DNA of 25,807 nucleotides from Clostridiales bacterium UBA4080 (GTDB lineage: Bacteria > Bacillota > Clostridia > Lachnospirales > Vallitaleaceae): contig DFYO01000028.1 in assembly GCA_002381865.1 (NCBI GenBank), positions 1-25,807 of the forward strand, read 5' to 3'. This document shows, piece by piece, positions 13,644 to 22,715 of this stretch. The notes beneath the pieces were generated by a model. The model was not told where the DNA came from. It worked only from the letters and a program-made list of their open reading frames with translations, and made no database searches. Made by a program: the position numbers and the translations under genes. Each line of letters starts with the position of its first letter. The first letter of the stretch is position 1.

Positions 13644-13732
13644 CTTTAGAAAAACTAATTTTATTTTATATATTGTATTTTCACGATGTTAATAAAAAAG
13701 AATAACTATTTAAACACTTAACATATTTATGC

Positions 13733-13761
13733 CACCTTAAACCGCCAGTAATTATAAGGTG
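13733..13761 (+). other. Hairpin between dnaA and dnaN
   Basis: CACCTTA (13733-13739) pairs with TAAGGTG (13755-13761) over a 15-base loop. A T5 run follows only after seven more bases, so it is a poor terminator. It may be a weak attenuator or incidental. I found no clear dnaN promoter in this gap. Confidence 0.35.
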
Positions 13762-13858
13762 CTGCAGACTTTTTAACAAATCAACAGCGCTTATTACTAG
13801 AATTACTAAAAAAATTATTATATTATATTTATTATTTTGCCTGAGAGGAGATATTCAC

Positions 13859-14965
13859 ATGCAATTAAAATGTAATAAGATTGATTTATTAAATGGAGTA
13901 AATACTGTATTAAAAGCAGTATCATCAAGAACTACTCTACCAATCTTACAATGTATATTACTTCAAACAACAGATTCACAACTAAAATTAATAGGAAATG
14001 ATCTTGAACTTGGAATAGAAACAAAGGTAAATGCTAGAATTGAAGAAAATGGAAGCATAGCCTTAGATGCTCGTATATTTTCAGAAATAGTAAAAAAACT
14101 CCCTGATAATGAGGTTACAATTATAGTTGATGGTAATAATCATACAACAATAAAATGTGAAAAAACTAAATTTAATATATCAGGTTATCCAGGAAACGAA
14201 TTTATTCAATTACCCTTAATTGAAAAAAATAATTCTTTTGTTATCAATCAGTCTATTTTTAAAGAAATGATAAGACAGACTATATTTTCTATTGCTTTAG
14301 AAGAAATAAGACCAGTATTTACGGGAGAGCTGTTAGAAGTTAAAAATCAAAAATTTAGTATTGTTTCAGTTGATGGATACAGGGTTTCTACAAGGGAAGC
14401 AGAAATTGAAGAAAAAACTGATGATTTTAAGGTTATTGTTCCTGGAAAAACATTAAATGAAATGCATAAAATTCTTTCACAGGATGAAGATGAATTAATA
14501 ACAATTTATTATACGGATAAGCATGTATTATTTGAAATTGATAATACAATAGTTGTATCAAGGCTTTTAGAGGGTGAATTTCCAAAATATGATCAAATGT
14601 TTTTAATGGATTATGAGATTAAGGCAAATGTAGATAGAAAAAAAATGATTATGAGCTTAGAAAGAGCAGCATTAATTACAAGAGAAAATAAAAAAAATCC
14701 AATAAAAATAGAGATTAAATCAAATGAAATGATTATTACATCAAATACTGAAATTGGTAATGTTTATGAGGAAATTGATATTCAAAAAGAGGGAAAAGAA
14801 ATTATTATTGCTTTTAATCCTAAATATCTAATAGATGCTTTAAAGGTTATTGATGATGATTATGTAGATATACAATTTACTAATTCTTCAAATCCATGTA
14901 TTATTCGTAAGGTTGATGGAGATGATTTTAAGTATCTTATTTTACCAATAAGATTAAGTTCTTAA
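13859..14965 (+). CDS. dnaN: DNA polymerase III beta sliding clamp
   Basis: DnaN, 368 residues, the usual length of the ring-shaped clamp that holds the replicative polymerase on DNA. The three-domain beta-clamp pattern is recognisable: MQLKCNKIDLLNGVNTVLKAVSSRTTLPIL at the start (domain 1), the VDGYRVSTRE segment in domain 2, and the C-terminal ending YLILPIRLSS, equivalent to the conserved Y-x-x-M/L-P-x-R-L. GAGGAG precedes the ATG by about eight bases. It lies 258 bases after dnaA across a probable origin segment. Confidence 0.96.
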   Translation: MQLKCNKIDLLNGVNTVLKAVSSRTTLPILQCILLQTTDSQLKLIGNDLELGIETKVNARIEENGSIALDARIFSEIVKKLPDNEVTIIVDGNNHTTIKCEKTKFNISGYPGNEFIQLPLIEKNNSFVINQSIFKEMIRQTIFSIALEEIRPVFTGELLEVKNQKFSIVSVDGYRVSTREAEIEEKTDDFKVIVPGKTLNEMHKILSQDEDELITIYYTDKHVLFEIDNTIVVSRLLEGEFPKYDQMFLMDYEIKANVDRKKMIMSLERAALITRENKKNPIKIEIKSNEMIITSNTEIGNVYEEIDIQKEGKEIIIAFNPKYLIDALKVIDDDYVDIQFTNSSNPCIIRKVDGDDFKYLILPIRLSS

Positions 14966-14999
14966 TTATTCATTAACAATAAAAGAAAGAGAGAAAAAA

Positions 15000-15206
15000 A
15001 TGAAAAAAATAGAAATTGATACTGAGTTTATAAAGCTTGGACAATTATTAAAGCTGGCAGGAATTGCTGATTCAGGTGCACATGCAAAAATGCTGATTTT
15101 GAATAACGAGGTTATGCTTAATAATGTTGTTGAAAATCAGAGAGGTAAAAAAGTATATAAGGGCGATATTGTTGTAGTTGAGGGCAATTCTTTCAAGGTT
15201 GAATAG
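15000..15206 (+). CDS. yaaA: S4-domain RNA-binding protein YaaA
   Basis: Short protein of 68 residues made essentially of one S4 RNA-binding domain: FIKLGQLLKLAGIADSGAHAKMLILNNEVMLN, then RGKKVYKGDIVVVEG. This is the small gene that normally sits between dnaN and recF in Firmicutes (YaaA, also called RlbA). Its role is not firmly known; a link to the 50S subunit is suspected. An AGAGAG-like ribosome binding site precedes the ATG, and recF follows 11 bases later. Confidence 0.93.
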   Translation: MKKIEIDTEFIKLGQLLKLAGIADSGAHAKMLILNNEVMLNNVVENQRGKKVYKGDIVVVEGNSFKVE

Positions 15207-15217
15207 AGGAATAAACT

Positions 15218-16333
15218 ATGTTTATCAAAAGCTTGGCTTTAAAAGATTTTAGAAACTACAAAGAAGAAATAATAGAATTTAATGATTCAGTAAATATCGT
15301 ATACGGAAAAAATGCTCAAGGAAAAACAAATATTCTGGAGGCTCTTTATTTGTGTGCAACTTCAAAATCTCACAGAACTTCAAATATCAAAGAATTAATT
15401 AGATTTGAAAAAGATGAAGCTCATATTAAAGTAGAGCTATATAGAGAATCTAATTTAGACAATATTGATTTTCATATAAAAAGAAATAATAAAAAATACA
15501 TTGCTATTAATAAAAATCCAATCAAAAAGCTTAATGAGTTATTTGGGGTAATGACAATTATTTTGTTTTCGCCAGAGGATTTAGGCTTAATTAAAAATGG
15601 TCCAAAGGAAAGAAGAAGATTTTTAGATTTGGAGCTATGTCAGATTAATCCCTTATACTATTTTTATTTGAAAAAATATTATCATGTATTAAAGCAGAGA
15701 AATACATTGCTTAAAAAAATTTCTAAATTTAAAGATAATGATGATGAATTAGAAATATGGGATATGCAGCTTATTGAATATGGTAATCATATTATAAAAA
15801 TAAGAGAAGAATTTATTAATGCCTTAAACCCATATTTTCAAGAGAAGCATTATAAAATTAGTAAAGATACTGATAATGAAATAATATATGAAAAAAATAC
15901 TGATGCAGATAATTTTAATTATAAATTAAAAGACAGGATAAAATATGATATTATGACTGGTTCTACATCAGTGGGACCGCATAAGGACGATTTGCGTTTT
16001 GAAATTAACAAAACGGATATTAGAAAATTTGGTTCTCAGGGACAGCAAAGAACTGCTGCTTTAGCATTGAAGCTTTCAGAAATTGAGTTTATTAGGGATA
16101 GCGGAGCTGAAATGCCTATATTATTGCTAGATGATGTTCTTTCGGAGTTAGATGAAGAAAGACAGCGACATTTAATTGAAAGTATAAAAAACATACAAAC
16201 TATTATTACCTGTACAGGTATTGAAGATTTTATTAATTTTAATCAACTAAGAGATTCTTCTATAATAGTTAATGAAAAGGATATAGAAAATAATAAATTG
16301 ATTCAAATTGATAAAGGAAGATGGATTCGATAA
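15218..16333 (+). CDS. recF: DNA replication and repair protein RecF
   Basis: RecF, 371 residues, an SMC-like ATPase that helps load RecA at single-strand gaps together with RecO and RecR. The Walker A is GKNAQGKT (30-37), the ABC-type signature is FGSQGQQRTAALALKL, and Walker B is PILLLDDVLSELD, followed by the D-loop. The start MFIKSLALKDFRNY is typical. AGAGGA precedes the ATG. The small remB/yaaB gene found after recF in Bacillus is not present in the 275 bases before gyrB. Confidence 0.96.
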   Translation: MFIKSLALKDFRNYKEEIIEFNDSVNIVYGKNAQGKTNILEALYLCATSKSHRTSNIKELIRFEKDEAHIKVELYRESNLDNIDFHIKRNNKKYIAINKNPIKKLNELFGVMTIILFSPEDLGLIKNGPKERRRFLDLELCQINPLYYFYLKKYYHVLKQRNTLLKKISKFKDNDDELEIWDMQLIEYGNHIIKIREEFINALNPYFQEKHYKISKDTDNEIIYEKNTDADNFNYKLKDRIKYDIMTGSTSVGPHKDDLRFEINKTDIRKFGSQGQQRTAALALKLSEIEFIRDSGAEMPILLLDDVLSELDEERQRHLIESIKNIQTIITCTGIEDFINFNQLRDSSIIVNEKDIENNKLIQIDKGRWIR

Positions 16334-16343
16334 ATTAATAGAT

Positions 16344-16372
16344 TTGCATTCGAAGATTTAATCATTTATAAT
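16344..16372 (+). promoter_or_regulatory. Candidate gyrB promoter
   Basis: TTGCAT (16344-16349) and a perfect TATAAT (16367-16372) are 17 bases apart. A second candidate, TTGCCA (16442-16447) with AATAAT (16464-16469), has a 16-base spacer. The remaining leader carries small hairpins, including ACGTC/GACGT (16540-16544/16551-16555) and TTTTACA/TGTAAAA (16493-16499/16511-16517). Nothing else is evident in this gap. Confidence 0.45.
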
Positions 16373-16608
16373 AGAAATGGTGTAATTTTATATGATTTTA
16401 TATAATTAAAATAATAATAGAATATTGTATAAGAAATTTGATTGCCAATTTTTGAGGCAAGAGAATAATTAGCTTTCACTAATAACAAAGTGTTTTACAT
16501 CAATAAAGGTTGTAAAATAAGCTTTTAAGGTGAAATTATACGTCATAAAGGACGTTAAAATATTAAAGATATTATTTAAGAAAAGCCCATGAAAAAATGG
16601 AGGTAAAT

Positions 16609-18513
16609 ATGAGTAGTAATACAGATTATGATCAAAGTCAGATACAGGTTTTAGAAGGCTTGGAGGCAGTTAGAAAAAGACCAGGTATGTATATAGGAAG
16701 TACCTCAGCAAGAGGTCTTCATCATTTGGTTTATGAAATTGTTGATAATGCAGTTGATGAAGCATTAGCAGGCTTTTGTGATACTATAGAAGTTATTATT
16801 CATGAGGATAATTCAATTTCAGTATTTGATAACGGAAGAGGAATACCTGTTGGTATGCATGAAAAAGGCGTGCCTGCAGCACAGCTGGTATTTACAACAC
16901 TTCATGCAGGCGGTAAGTTTGGAGGCGGAGGATATAAGGTATCAGGAGGATTACATGGAGTTGGTGCTTCAGTAGTTAATGCCCTTTCTGAATGGCTTAA
17001 GGTTGAAATTCACCAAGAGGGGAATGTTTATTCTCAGAATTATGAAAGAGGAAATGTAAAGTCAGAACTTACAATAACAGGAAAAACTAAAGTGAGAGGT
17101 ACTTTTGTTCATTTTAAGCCAGATGGAGATATTTTTGAAGAACTAATATACGATTTTGAAACCTTAAAGCAAAGATTACAAGAAATGGCTTTTTTAATGA
17201 GAGGTTTGAAAATAACTCTTGAAGATAAAAGACCTGGTGAAGAAAGAAAAGTTGAATACAAATATGATGGCGGAATTAAGGAATTTGTAGCCTATCGAAA
17301 TAGAAATAAAACACCATTGTATGACAAAATTATGTATTGTGAAGGAGAAAGAGATGGTGTTGTAGTTGAAGTTTCTCTTCAGCATAATGATACATATGTA
17401 GAAAATATTTTCAGCTTTGTAAATAATATTACTACTCCTGAGGGTGGAACTCATTTAAGTGGTTTTAAAAATGCATTAACTAAAACCTTAAATGATTATG
17501 CTAGAAAAAATAAATATCTAAAAGACCAGGATAAAAATTTATCTGGAGAGGATATAAGAGAAGGCTTAACAGCAGTTATTAGTATTAAAATAAACGACCC
17601 TCAATTTGAAGGGCAGACAAAGCAAAAGCTCGGTAATAGTGAGGCAAGAGGTGCTGTTGATTTGATTTTATCTGAAGGCTTAACATATTTTTTAGAGCAA
17701 AACCCAAGTGTTGCTAAAATAGTGTTAGAAAAATCTATTATGGCAAACAGAGCAAGAGAAGCTGCCAGAAAAGCAAGAGATTTGACGAGAAGAAAAAGTG
17801 CCTTAGACGGAATAAGCTTACCAGGAAAGCTTGCAGATTGTTCTGATAAGGATCCGAAAAATTGTGAAATTTATATAGTAGAGGGAGATTCTGCAGGTGG
17901 TTCTGCAAAATCTGCAAGATCAAGACAAACGCAGGCTATTCTTCCTTTGAGAGGCAAAATTTTAAATGTTGAAAAATCAAGACTTGACAGAATACTGGGT
18001 AATAATGAAATTATTTCAATGATTACAGCCTTTGGTACTGGAATATCTGATGACTTTAATATTGAAAAGCTTAGATATCATAAAATTATTATTATGACGG
18101 ATGCGGATGTAGATGGTGCTCATATCCGTACATTGCTTTTGACGTTTTTTTATAGATTTATGCCAGAATTAATAGAAAATGGTGTTATATATATTGCGCA
18201 GCCGCCTTTATATAAGGTTACAAAAAATAAAAAATCAGAATATGTATATAATGATAAGGCTCTAGAAAAACTATTAAATACACTTGGTAAGGATAATATA
18301 GTTCTTCAAAGATATAAGGGTCTTGGAGAAATGGATGCAACTCAGCTATGGGATACAACAATGGATCCTGAAAAAAGAATACTACTTAAGGTAGAGCTTG
18401 ATGATGCAGCAACAGCTGATGAAATTTTCACTACTTTAATGGGTGATAAGGTAGAGCCAAGAAGAGAATTTATTGAAACACATGCAAAGCATGTTAAAAA
18501 TTTAGATATTTAA
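16609..18513 (+). CDS. gyrB: DNA gyrase subunit B
   Basis: GyrB, 634 residues, the ATPase half of gyrase, which introduces negative supercoils. The GHKL ATPase domain shows EIVDNAVDEALAG, DNGRGIPVGMH and GGKFGGGGYKVSGGLHGVGASVV, and the QTK loop is in FEGQTKQKLGN. The TOPRIM domain has EGDSAGGSAK and TDADVDGAHI, with PLRGKILNVEK between. The ATG at 16597 overlaps the GGAGGT ribosome binding site (16599-16604), so the ATG at 16609, five codons... counted as four codons downstream, is the likelier start, giving MSSNTDYDQSQI. No resistance-type change is obvious from inspection. Confidence 0.97.
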   Translation: MSSNTDYDQSQIQVLEGLEAVRKRPGMYIGSTSARGLHHLVYEIVDNAVDEALAGFCDTIEVIIHEDNSISVFDNGRGIPVGMHEKGVPAAQLVFTTLHAGGKFGGGGYKVSGGLHGVGASVVNALSEWLKVEIHQEGNVYSQNYERGNVKSELTITGKTKVRGTFVHFKPDGDIFEELIYDFETLKQRLQEMAFLMRGLKITLEDKRPGEERKVEYKYDGGIKEFVAYRNRNKTPLYDKIMYCEGERDGVVVEVSLQHNDTYVENIFSFVNNITTPEGGTHLSGFKNALTKTLNDYARKNKYLKDQDKNLSGEDIREGLTAVISIKINDPQFEGQTKQKLGNSEARGAVDLILSEGLTYFLEQNPSVAKIVLEKSIMANRAREAARKARDLTRRKSALDGISLPGKLADCSDKDPKNCEIYIVEGDSAGGSAKSARSRQTQAILPLRGKILNVEKSRLDRILGNNEIISMITAFGTGISDDFNIEKLRYHKIIIMTDADVDGAHIRTLLLTFFYRFMPELIENGVIYIAQPPLYKVTKNKKSEYVYNDKALEKLLNTLGKDNIVLQRYKGLGEMDATQLWDTTMDPEKRILLKVELDDAATADEIFTTLMGDKVEPRREFIETHAKHVKNLDI

Positions 18514-18580
18514 AAAGAGGGCGAGTATCTTTTGATACAAGTATAAATGGTAATCCATAGAATTGGGAGGATACTGATTA

Positions 18581-21043
18581 ATGAGTGGAATTGAAGATTT
18601 TGATAAAATAATAGGCGTAGATCTTCAGGAAGAAATGAAAAAATCCTATATAGATTATGCTATGAGCGTTATTGCTTCAAGAGCATTGCCTGATGTAAGG
18701 GACGGCTTGAAGCCAGTTCAAAGAAGAATATTATATGCAATGAGTGAATTGAATTTATCTCCGGATAAGCCATTTCGTAAATCGGCTCGTATCGTCGGGG
18801 ATACAATGGGTAAATATCACCCTCATGGGGATAGCTCAATTTATGATGCAATGGTTAGAATGGCACAGGATTTTTCAACAAGATATATGCTTGTTGAAGG
18901 TCATGGAAACTTTGGCTCTGTTGATGGAGATAGCGCTGCGGCAATGCGTTATACAGAAGCTAGGCTAAGCAAGGTTTCTATGGAAATGCTTGCAGATATA
19001 CAAAAGGATACTGTTGATTTTATTCCAAACTTTGACGAGTCCTTAAAGCAGCCAGCTGTTTTACCATCAAGATATCCAAATCTTTTAGTAAATGGTACTT
19101 CAGGTATTGCTGTAGGAATGGCTACTAATATTCCTCCGCACAATTTGAGAGAGGTTATTGATGCAGTTGTAAAAATTATTGATAATCATACTCAAGAGGA
19201 CAGAGATACGGATGTTGAAGAGCTAATAAAGATAGTAAAGGGACCTGATTTTCCGACAGCAGCAAAGATTCTCGGTAAAACAGGGATTTCAGAAGCATAC
19301 CGTACAGGAAGAGGCAAGGTAAAGGTTAGAGCGGCTCTTGATGTTGAAACTACCTCTAGTCACAAGCAGAAAATTATTGTTACTGAGCTTCCTTTTCAAG
19401 TTAATAAAGCACGTTTAATTGAGAAAATAGCAGATCTTGTTAAAGATAAAAAGATTAATGGAATTTCTGATTTAAGAGATGAATCTGATAGAAATGGAAT
19501 GCGTATTGTAATTGAATTAAAAAAGGATGCTAATGCCAATATTGTAATAAATCAATTATATAAGCATACACAATTGCAGGATACTTTTGGAATTAATATG
19601 CTTGCGCTTGTTAATAATGAGCCAAAGGTATTGAATTTAAAGCAGATGCTTGATTATTATATTGAGCATCAGAAGGATGTTGTAACAAGAAGAACTAAGT
19701 TTGAGCTTCAAAAGGCAGAAGAGAGAGCTCATATTTTAGAGGGATTATTAAAAGCACTAGACTCAATAGACGAAATTATTAAAATTATAAGAGCTAGTAA
19801 AAATACTCCTGAAGCTAAGCAAAATCTTATTGAAGCCTTTAATTTTTCAGATGTTCAGGCGCAGGCAATTGTTGATATGCGTTTAAGAGCATTAACAGGC
19901 TTAGAAAGAGAAAAATTAGAAGAAGAATATAGAGAGCTTATTGAAAAAATAAAAGAATTAAAACTTATCTTAGCAGATGAAAAGGTTTTATACAGAGTTA
20001 TTAGAGAAGAAATTCTTATTGTAAGGGAAAAATTTGGAGATAAGAGAAGAACTCAGTTAACTTTTGACGATAGTGATATTTCTATTGAAGATTTAATTGA
20101 GGATGAGCCAACAACAATAACTATGACTTATCTTGGATATATTAAAAGAATTCCTATGGATACATATAAGAGCCAAAACAGAGGTGGAAAGGGTATTAAA
20201 GGAATGCAGACAAGAGAGGATGATTTTGTTAAAAACATTTTCAATACCTCAACTCATCATTATATTATGTTTTTCACAAGCAAGGGTAAGGTATATCGAT
20301 TAAAGGCTTATGAAATACCTGAATCAAGCAGAACTGCAAGAGGAACAGCTATAGTTAACCTTCTTCAGCTAGACCCAGGAGAACAGATTACCGCAGTTAT
20401 TCCTTTGAAGGAATATGAAGAAGGCAATTATCTGTTAATGGCTACTAAAAAAGGTATAATTAAAAAATCAAGTATTATGGATTATATCAACATAAGAGTA
20501 AGCGGACTCCAAGCAATTGTATTAAAGGAAGAAGATTCACTTATTGAGGTTAAGCTGACTGATGGAAGCCAGCAGGTAATACTTGGTACAAAAAATGGAC
20601 AGTGTATAGTATTTGATGAAGAGGATGTTCGTTCGATAGGAAGAACTTCTATGGGTGTAAGAGGAATGAACTTGAATGACGATGATGAGCTTATTGGAAT
20701 GCAGCTATTGTCACAGGGATCAGACGTATTAGTGGTATCACAGAACGGATTAGGAAAAAGAACTAAAATTAAGAGCTTTACACTTCAAAGAAGAGGTGGA
20801 AAGGGCGTTAAGTTCTATAAGATTACAGATAGAACAGGTACTGTTGTGGGCATGAAGGCAGTAAATCCAGATGATGATATGATGCTGATTTCAAATCAGG
20901 GAATTATTATTAGAATAAGAGTAAAGGATATTTCACAAAGTGGAAGAGTAACCTCAGGGGTTAAGCTAATGGATATAAACGATAATATTAATATTGCAAG
21001 TATTGCCAGAATAAAAGAAATTGAGGAGCAAACAGAGGAATAA
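18581..21043 (+). CDS. gyrA: DNA gyrase subunit A
   Basis: GyrA, 820 residues, cuts and reseals DNA in the gyrase A2B2 complex. The catalytic tyrosine is Y124 in AAMRYTEARL. In the quinolone-determining region HPHGDSSIYDAMVRMAQ, the positions equal to E. coli S83 and D87 are S85 and D89, the sensitive-type residues. The C-terminal DNA-wrapping domain has the GyrA box QNRGGKGIKGM, a slight variant of QRRGGRG, and six-blade repeats. GGGAGG precedes the ATG by about ten bases. It lies 67 bases after gyrB. Confidence 0.97.
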   Translation: MSGIEDFDKIIGVDLQEEMKKSYIDYAMSVIASRALPDVRDGLKPVQRRILYAMSELNLSPDKPFRKSARIVGDTMGKYHPHGDSSIYDAMVRMAQDFSTRYMLVEGHGNFGSVDGDSAAAMRYTEARLSKVSMEMLADIQKDTVDFIPNFDESLKQPAVLPSRYPNLLVNGTSGIAVGMATNIPPHNLREVIDAVVKIIDNHTQEDRDTDVEELIKIVKGPDFPTAAKILGKTGISEAYRTGRGKVKVRAALDVETTSSHKQKIIVTELPFQVNKARLIEKIADLVKDKKINGISDLRDESDRNGMRIVIELKKDANANIVINQLYKHTQLQDTFGINMLALVNNEPKVLNLKQMLDYYIEHQKDVVTRRTKFELQKAEERAHILEGLLKALDSIDEIIKIIRASKNTPEAKQNLIEAFNFSDVQAQAIVDMRLRALTGLEREKLEEEYRELIEKIKELKLILADEKVLYRVIREEILIVREKFGDKRRTQLTFDDSDISIEDLIEDEPTTITMTYLGYIKRIPMDTYKSQNRGGKGIKGMQTREDDFVKNIFNTSTHHYIMFFTSKGKVYRLKAYEIPESSRTARGTAIVNLLQLDPGEQITAVIPLKEYEEGNYLLMATKKGIIKKSSIMDYINIRVSGLQAIVLKEEDSLIEVKLTDGSQQVILGTKNGQCIVFDEEDVRSIGRTSMGVRGMNLNDDDELIGMQLLSQGSDVLVVSQNGLGKRTKIKSFTLQRRGGKGVKFYKITDRTGTVVGMKAVNPDDDMMLISNQGIIIRIRVKDISQSGRVTSGVKLMDINDNINIASIARIKEIEEQTEE

Positions 21044-21054
21044 GGGAGATGACA

Positions 21055-21897
21055 ATGAGGACAATACAAACAGAGCAAATAACCGAGGCTATAAAGGAAC
21101 TTTGTATTGATGCAAATTTTAATCTGAGCAGTGATATTTATGAAGCCTTTGATTGTTATTTTAAAACAGAAAAATCACCAACAGGAAGAAATATTATAGA
21201 ACAGCTTAAAGAAAATGCAGATATAGCAAAGCAAAAGCAGATGCCTATTTGTCAGGATACTGGAATGGCGGTAGTTTTTGTAGAGCTGGGACAGGAAGTT
21301 CATATTATGGGAGGTCCTTTAAGCGAGGCAATTCATGAAGGTGTAAGACAAGGCTATAGAGAGGGGTATTTGAGAAAATCAGTTGTTAAAGATCCGTTTT
21401 TCAGAGAAAATACTAACGACAATACTCCAGCCATTATCCACTATGATATTGTTGACGGCAATAATTTGAAAATTACAGTTGCCCCAAAGGGTTTTGGAAG
21501 TGAAAATATGAGTAAAATTTATATGCTTGCACCTTCGGACGGAATTGAAGGAGCTAAAAAGGCAATTTTAGAAACTATTGATAAGGCTGGAAGTAATGCT
21601 TGTCCGCCAATGGTTGTAGGGGTAGGAATTGGAGGTACTTTTGAAAAAGCTGCATTTCTTGCTAAAAAAGCATTATTGCGTCCAATTAATTGCTCTTCAA
21701 CAGTTGAATATGTCAGGGAGCTTGAAAAGGAATTATTAGAAAAAGCTAATAATTTGGGAATCGGCCCACAGGGACTTGGAGGAACTACCTCTGTAATTGG
21801 AGTAAATATCGAAACCTTTCCAACACATATTGCTGGACTGCCAGTTGCAATTAATATAAGCTGTCATGTAACAAGACATAGCACTGTAACATTATAA
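21055..21897 (+). CDS. fumA: Class I fumarate hydratase, alpha subunit
   Basis: Iron-sulfur hydro-lyase alpha chain, 280 residues, of the two-subunit type (also close to L-tartrate dehydratase alpha). It interconverts fumarate and malate. Three conserved cysteines for the [4Fe-4S] cluster are visible: C66 (ICQDTGMA), C183 (NACPPMVVGVGIGG) and C270 (SCHVTRHST). An ATG at 21049 immediately follows GGGAG, too close for initiation. The ATG at 21055, six bases after GGGAG (21044-21048), is preferred. It begins only 11 bases after the gyrA stop with no terminator between, so it is probably cotranscribed with gyrase. Fumarase rather than tartrate dehydratase is inferred from frequency in Clostridia. 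Confidence 0.85.
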   Translation: MRTIQTEQITEAIKELCIDANFNLSSDIYEAFDCYFKTEKSPTGRNIIEQLKENADIAKQKQMPICQDTGMAVVFVELGQEVHIMGGPLSEAIHEGVRQGYREGYLRKSVVKDPFFRENTNDNTPAIIHYDIVDGNNLKITVAPKGFGSENMSKIYMLAPSDGIEGAKKAILETIDKAGSNACPPMVVGVGIGGTFEKAAFLAKKALLRPINCSSTVEYVRELEKELLEKANNLGIGPQGLGGTTSVIGVNIETFPTHIAGLPVAINISCHVTRHSTVTL

Positions 21898-21906
21898 ATA
21901 ATAAAT

Positions 21907-21938
21907 AATATCGCTTCAGTTATTTCTGTAGCGATATT
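21907..21938 (+). other. Hairpin between the fumarase subunit genes
   Basis: AATATCGCT (21907-21915) pairs with AGCGATATT (21930-21938), with an inner CAG/CTG (21917-21919/21926-21928). No thymine run follows, so it is not a standard terminator. It may stabilise the upstream message or mark a processing site. Confidence 0.5.
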
Positions 21939-22041
21939 CTATTATCAGGAATTAATTAAAAAAAGTAAGAATAAAAAGCCTGAAGTCATATTAACTTAGC
22001 ATTAATAATTAATATAATATATATCTACAGGAGATAATAAA

Positions 22042-22590
22042 ATGGAAATAAAATTAACTACACCTCTTACAGAGGAAAAAGTAAAAAATTTAAAAAGCGG
22101 AGACCAGGTTTATATTACTGGTACAATTTATACATTAAGAGATGCTGGACATAAGATGCTTGTTGAGCAAATTGACAGGGGTGAAAATTTACCTTTAGAT
22201 TTACAAGATAGTATTATTTATTATGCGGGCCCATCTCCTGCAAAGCCAGGTCATGTAATTGGTTCGGCAGGCCCGACAACCAGCTATAGAATGGATGCTT
22301 ATGCACCAAGATTACTTGATTTAGGACTTAAAGGAATGATTGGCAAGGGTGATCGTAACGAAAAGGTAATAGAAAGCATGAAAAAAAATAAGGCTGTATA
22401 TTTTGCAGCTATTGGCGGTGCAGCAGCGTTAATTGCAAGTACAATAAAAAGTGTTGAGGTTATTGCTTATGAGAGCCTAGGAACCGAGAGCCTTAAAAAA
22501 TTATATGTGGAGGATTTTCCTGCTATAGTTGTTATAGATTCAGAGGGAAATAACCTTTATATTAGTGAAAAAGCTGAATATCGCAAATAG
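22042..22590 (+). CDS. fumB: Class I fumarate hydratase, beta subunit
   Basis: Beta chain of the same hydro-lyase, 182 residues. Family landmarks are ITGTIYTLRDAGHKML, YYAGPSPAKPGHVIGSAGPTTSYRMD and GMIGKGDRN; the last is part of the substrate-binding region. YFAAIGGAAALIAS follows. An AGGAG site lies eight bases before the ATG. It follows the alpha gene after 144 bases containing a hairpin. The alpha and beta chains together equal the single-chain class I fumarases. The symbol is by role; two-subunit enzymes are named variously. Confidence 0.87.
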   Translation: MEIKLTTPLTEEKVKNLKSGDQVYITGTIYTLRDAGHKMLVEQIDRGENLPLDLQDSIIYYAGPSPAKPGHVIGSAGPTTSYRMDAYAPRLLDLGLKGMIGKGDRNEKVIESMKKNKAVYFAAIGGAAALIASTIKSVEVIAYESLGTESLKKLYVEDFPAIVVIDSEGNNLYISEKAEYRK

Positions 22591-22637
22591 CTATTTGTGT
22601 AATTTTAACTAAAAATACTAATTGAATATCCTTTTAA

Positions 22638-22666
22638 GTGACAACATATATAAATAGTGATATAAT
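22638..22666 (+). promoter_or_regulatory. Promoter of the nucleoside importer operon
   Basis: GTGACA (22638-22643) and a perfect TATAAT (22661-22666) are separated by 17 bases, and a TG one base before the -10 makes it an extended -10 promoter. The leader to the ATG is about 43 bases and holds no obvious riboswitch. Confidence 0.75.
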
Positions 22667-22715
22667 GAGTTTATTTAGTAACGAACTATAAACTATATTT
22701 AAGGAGGATATGCAA

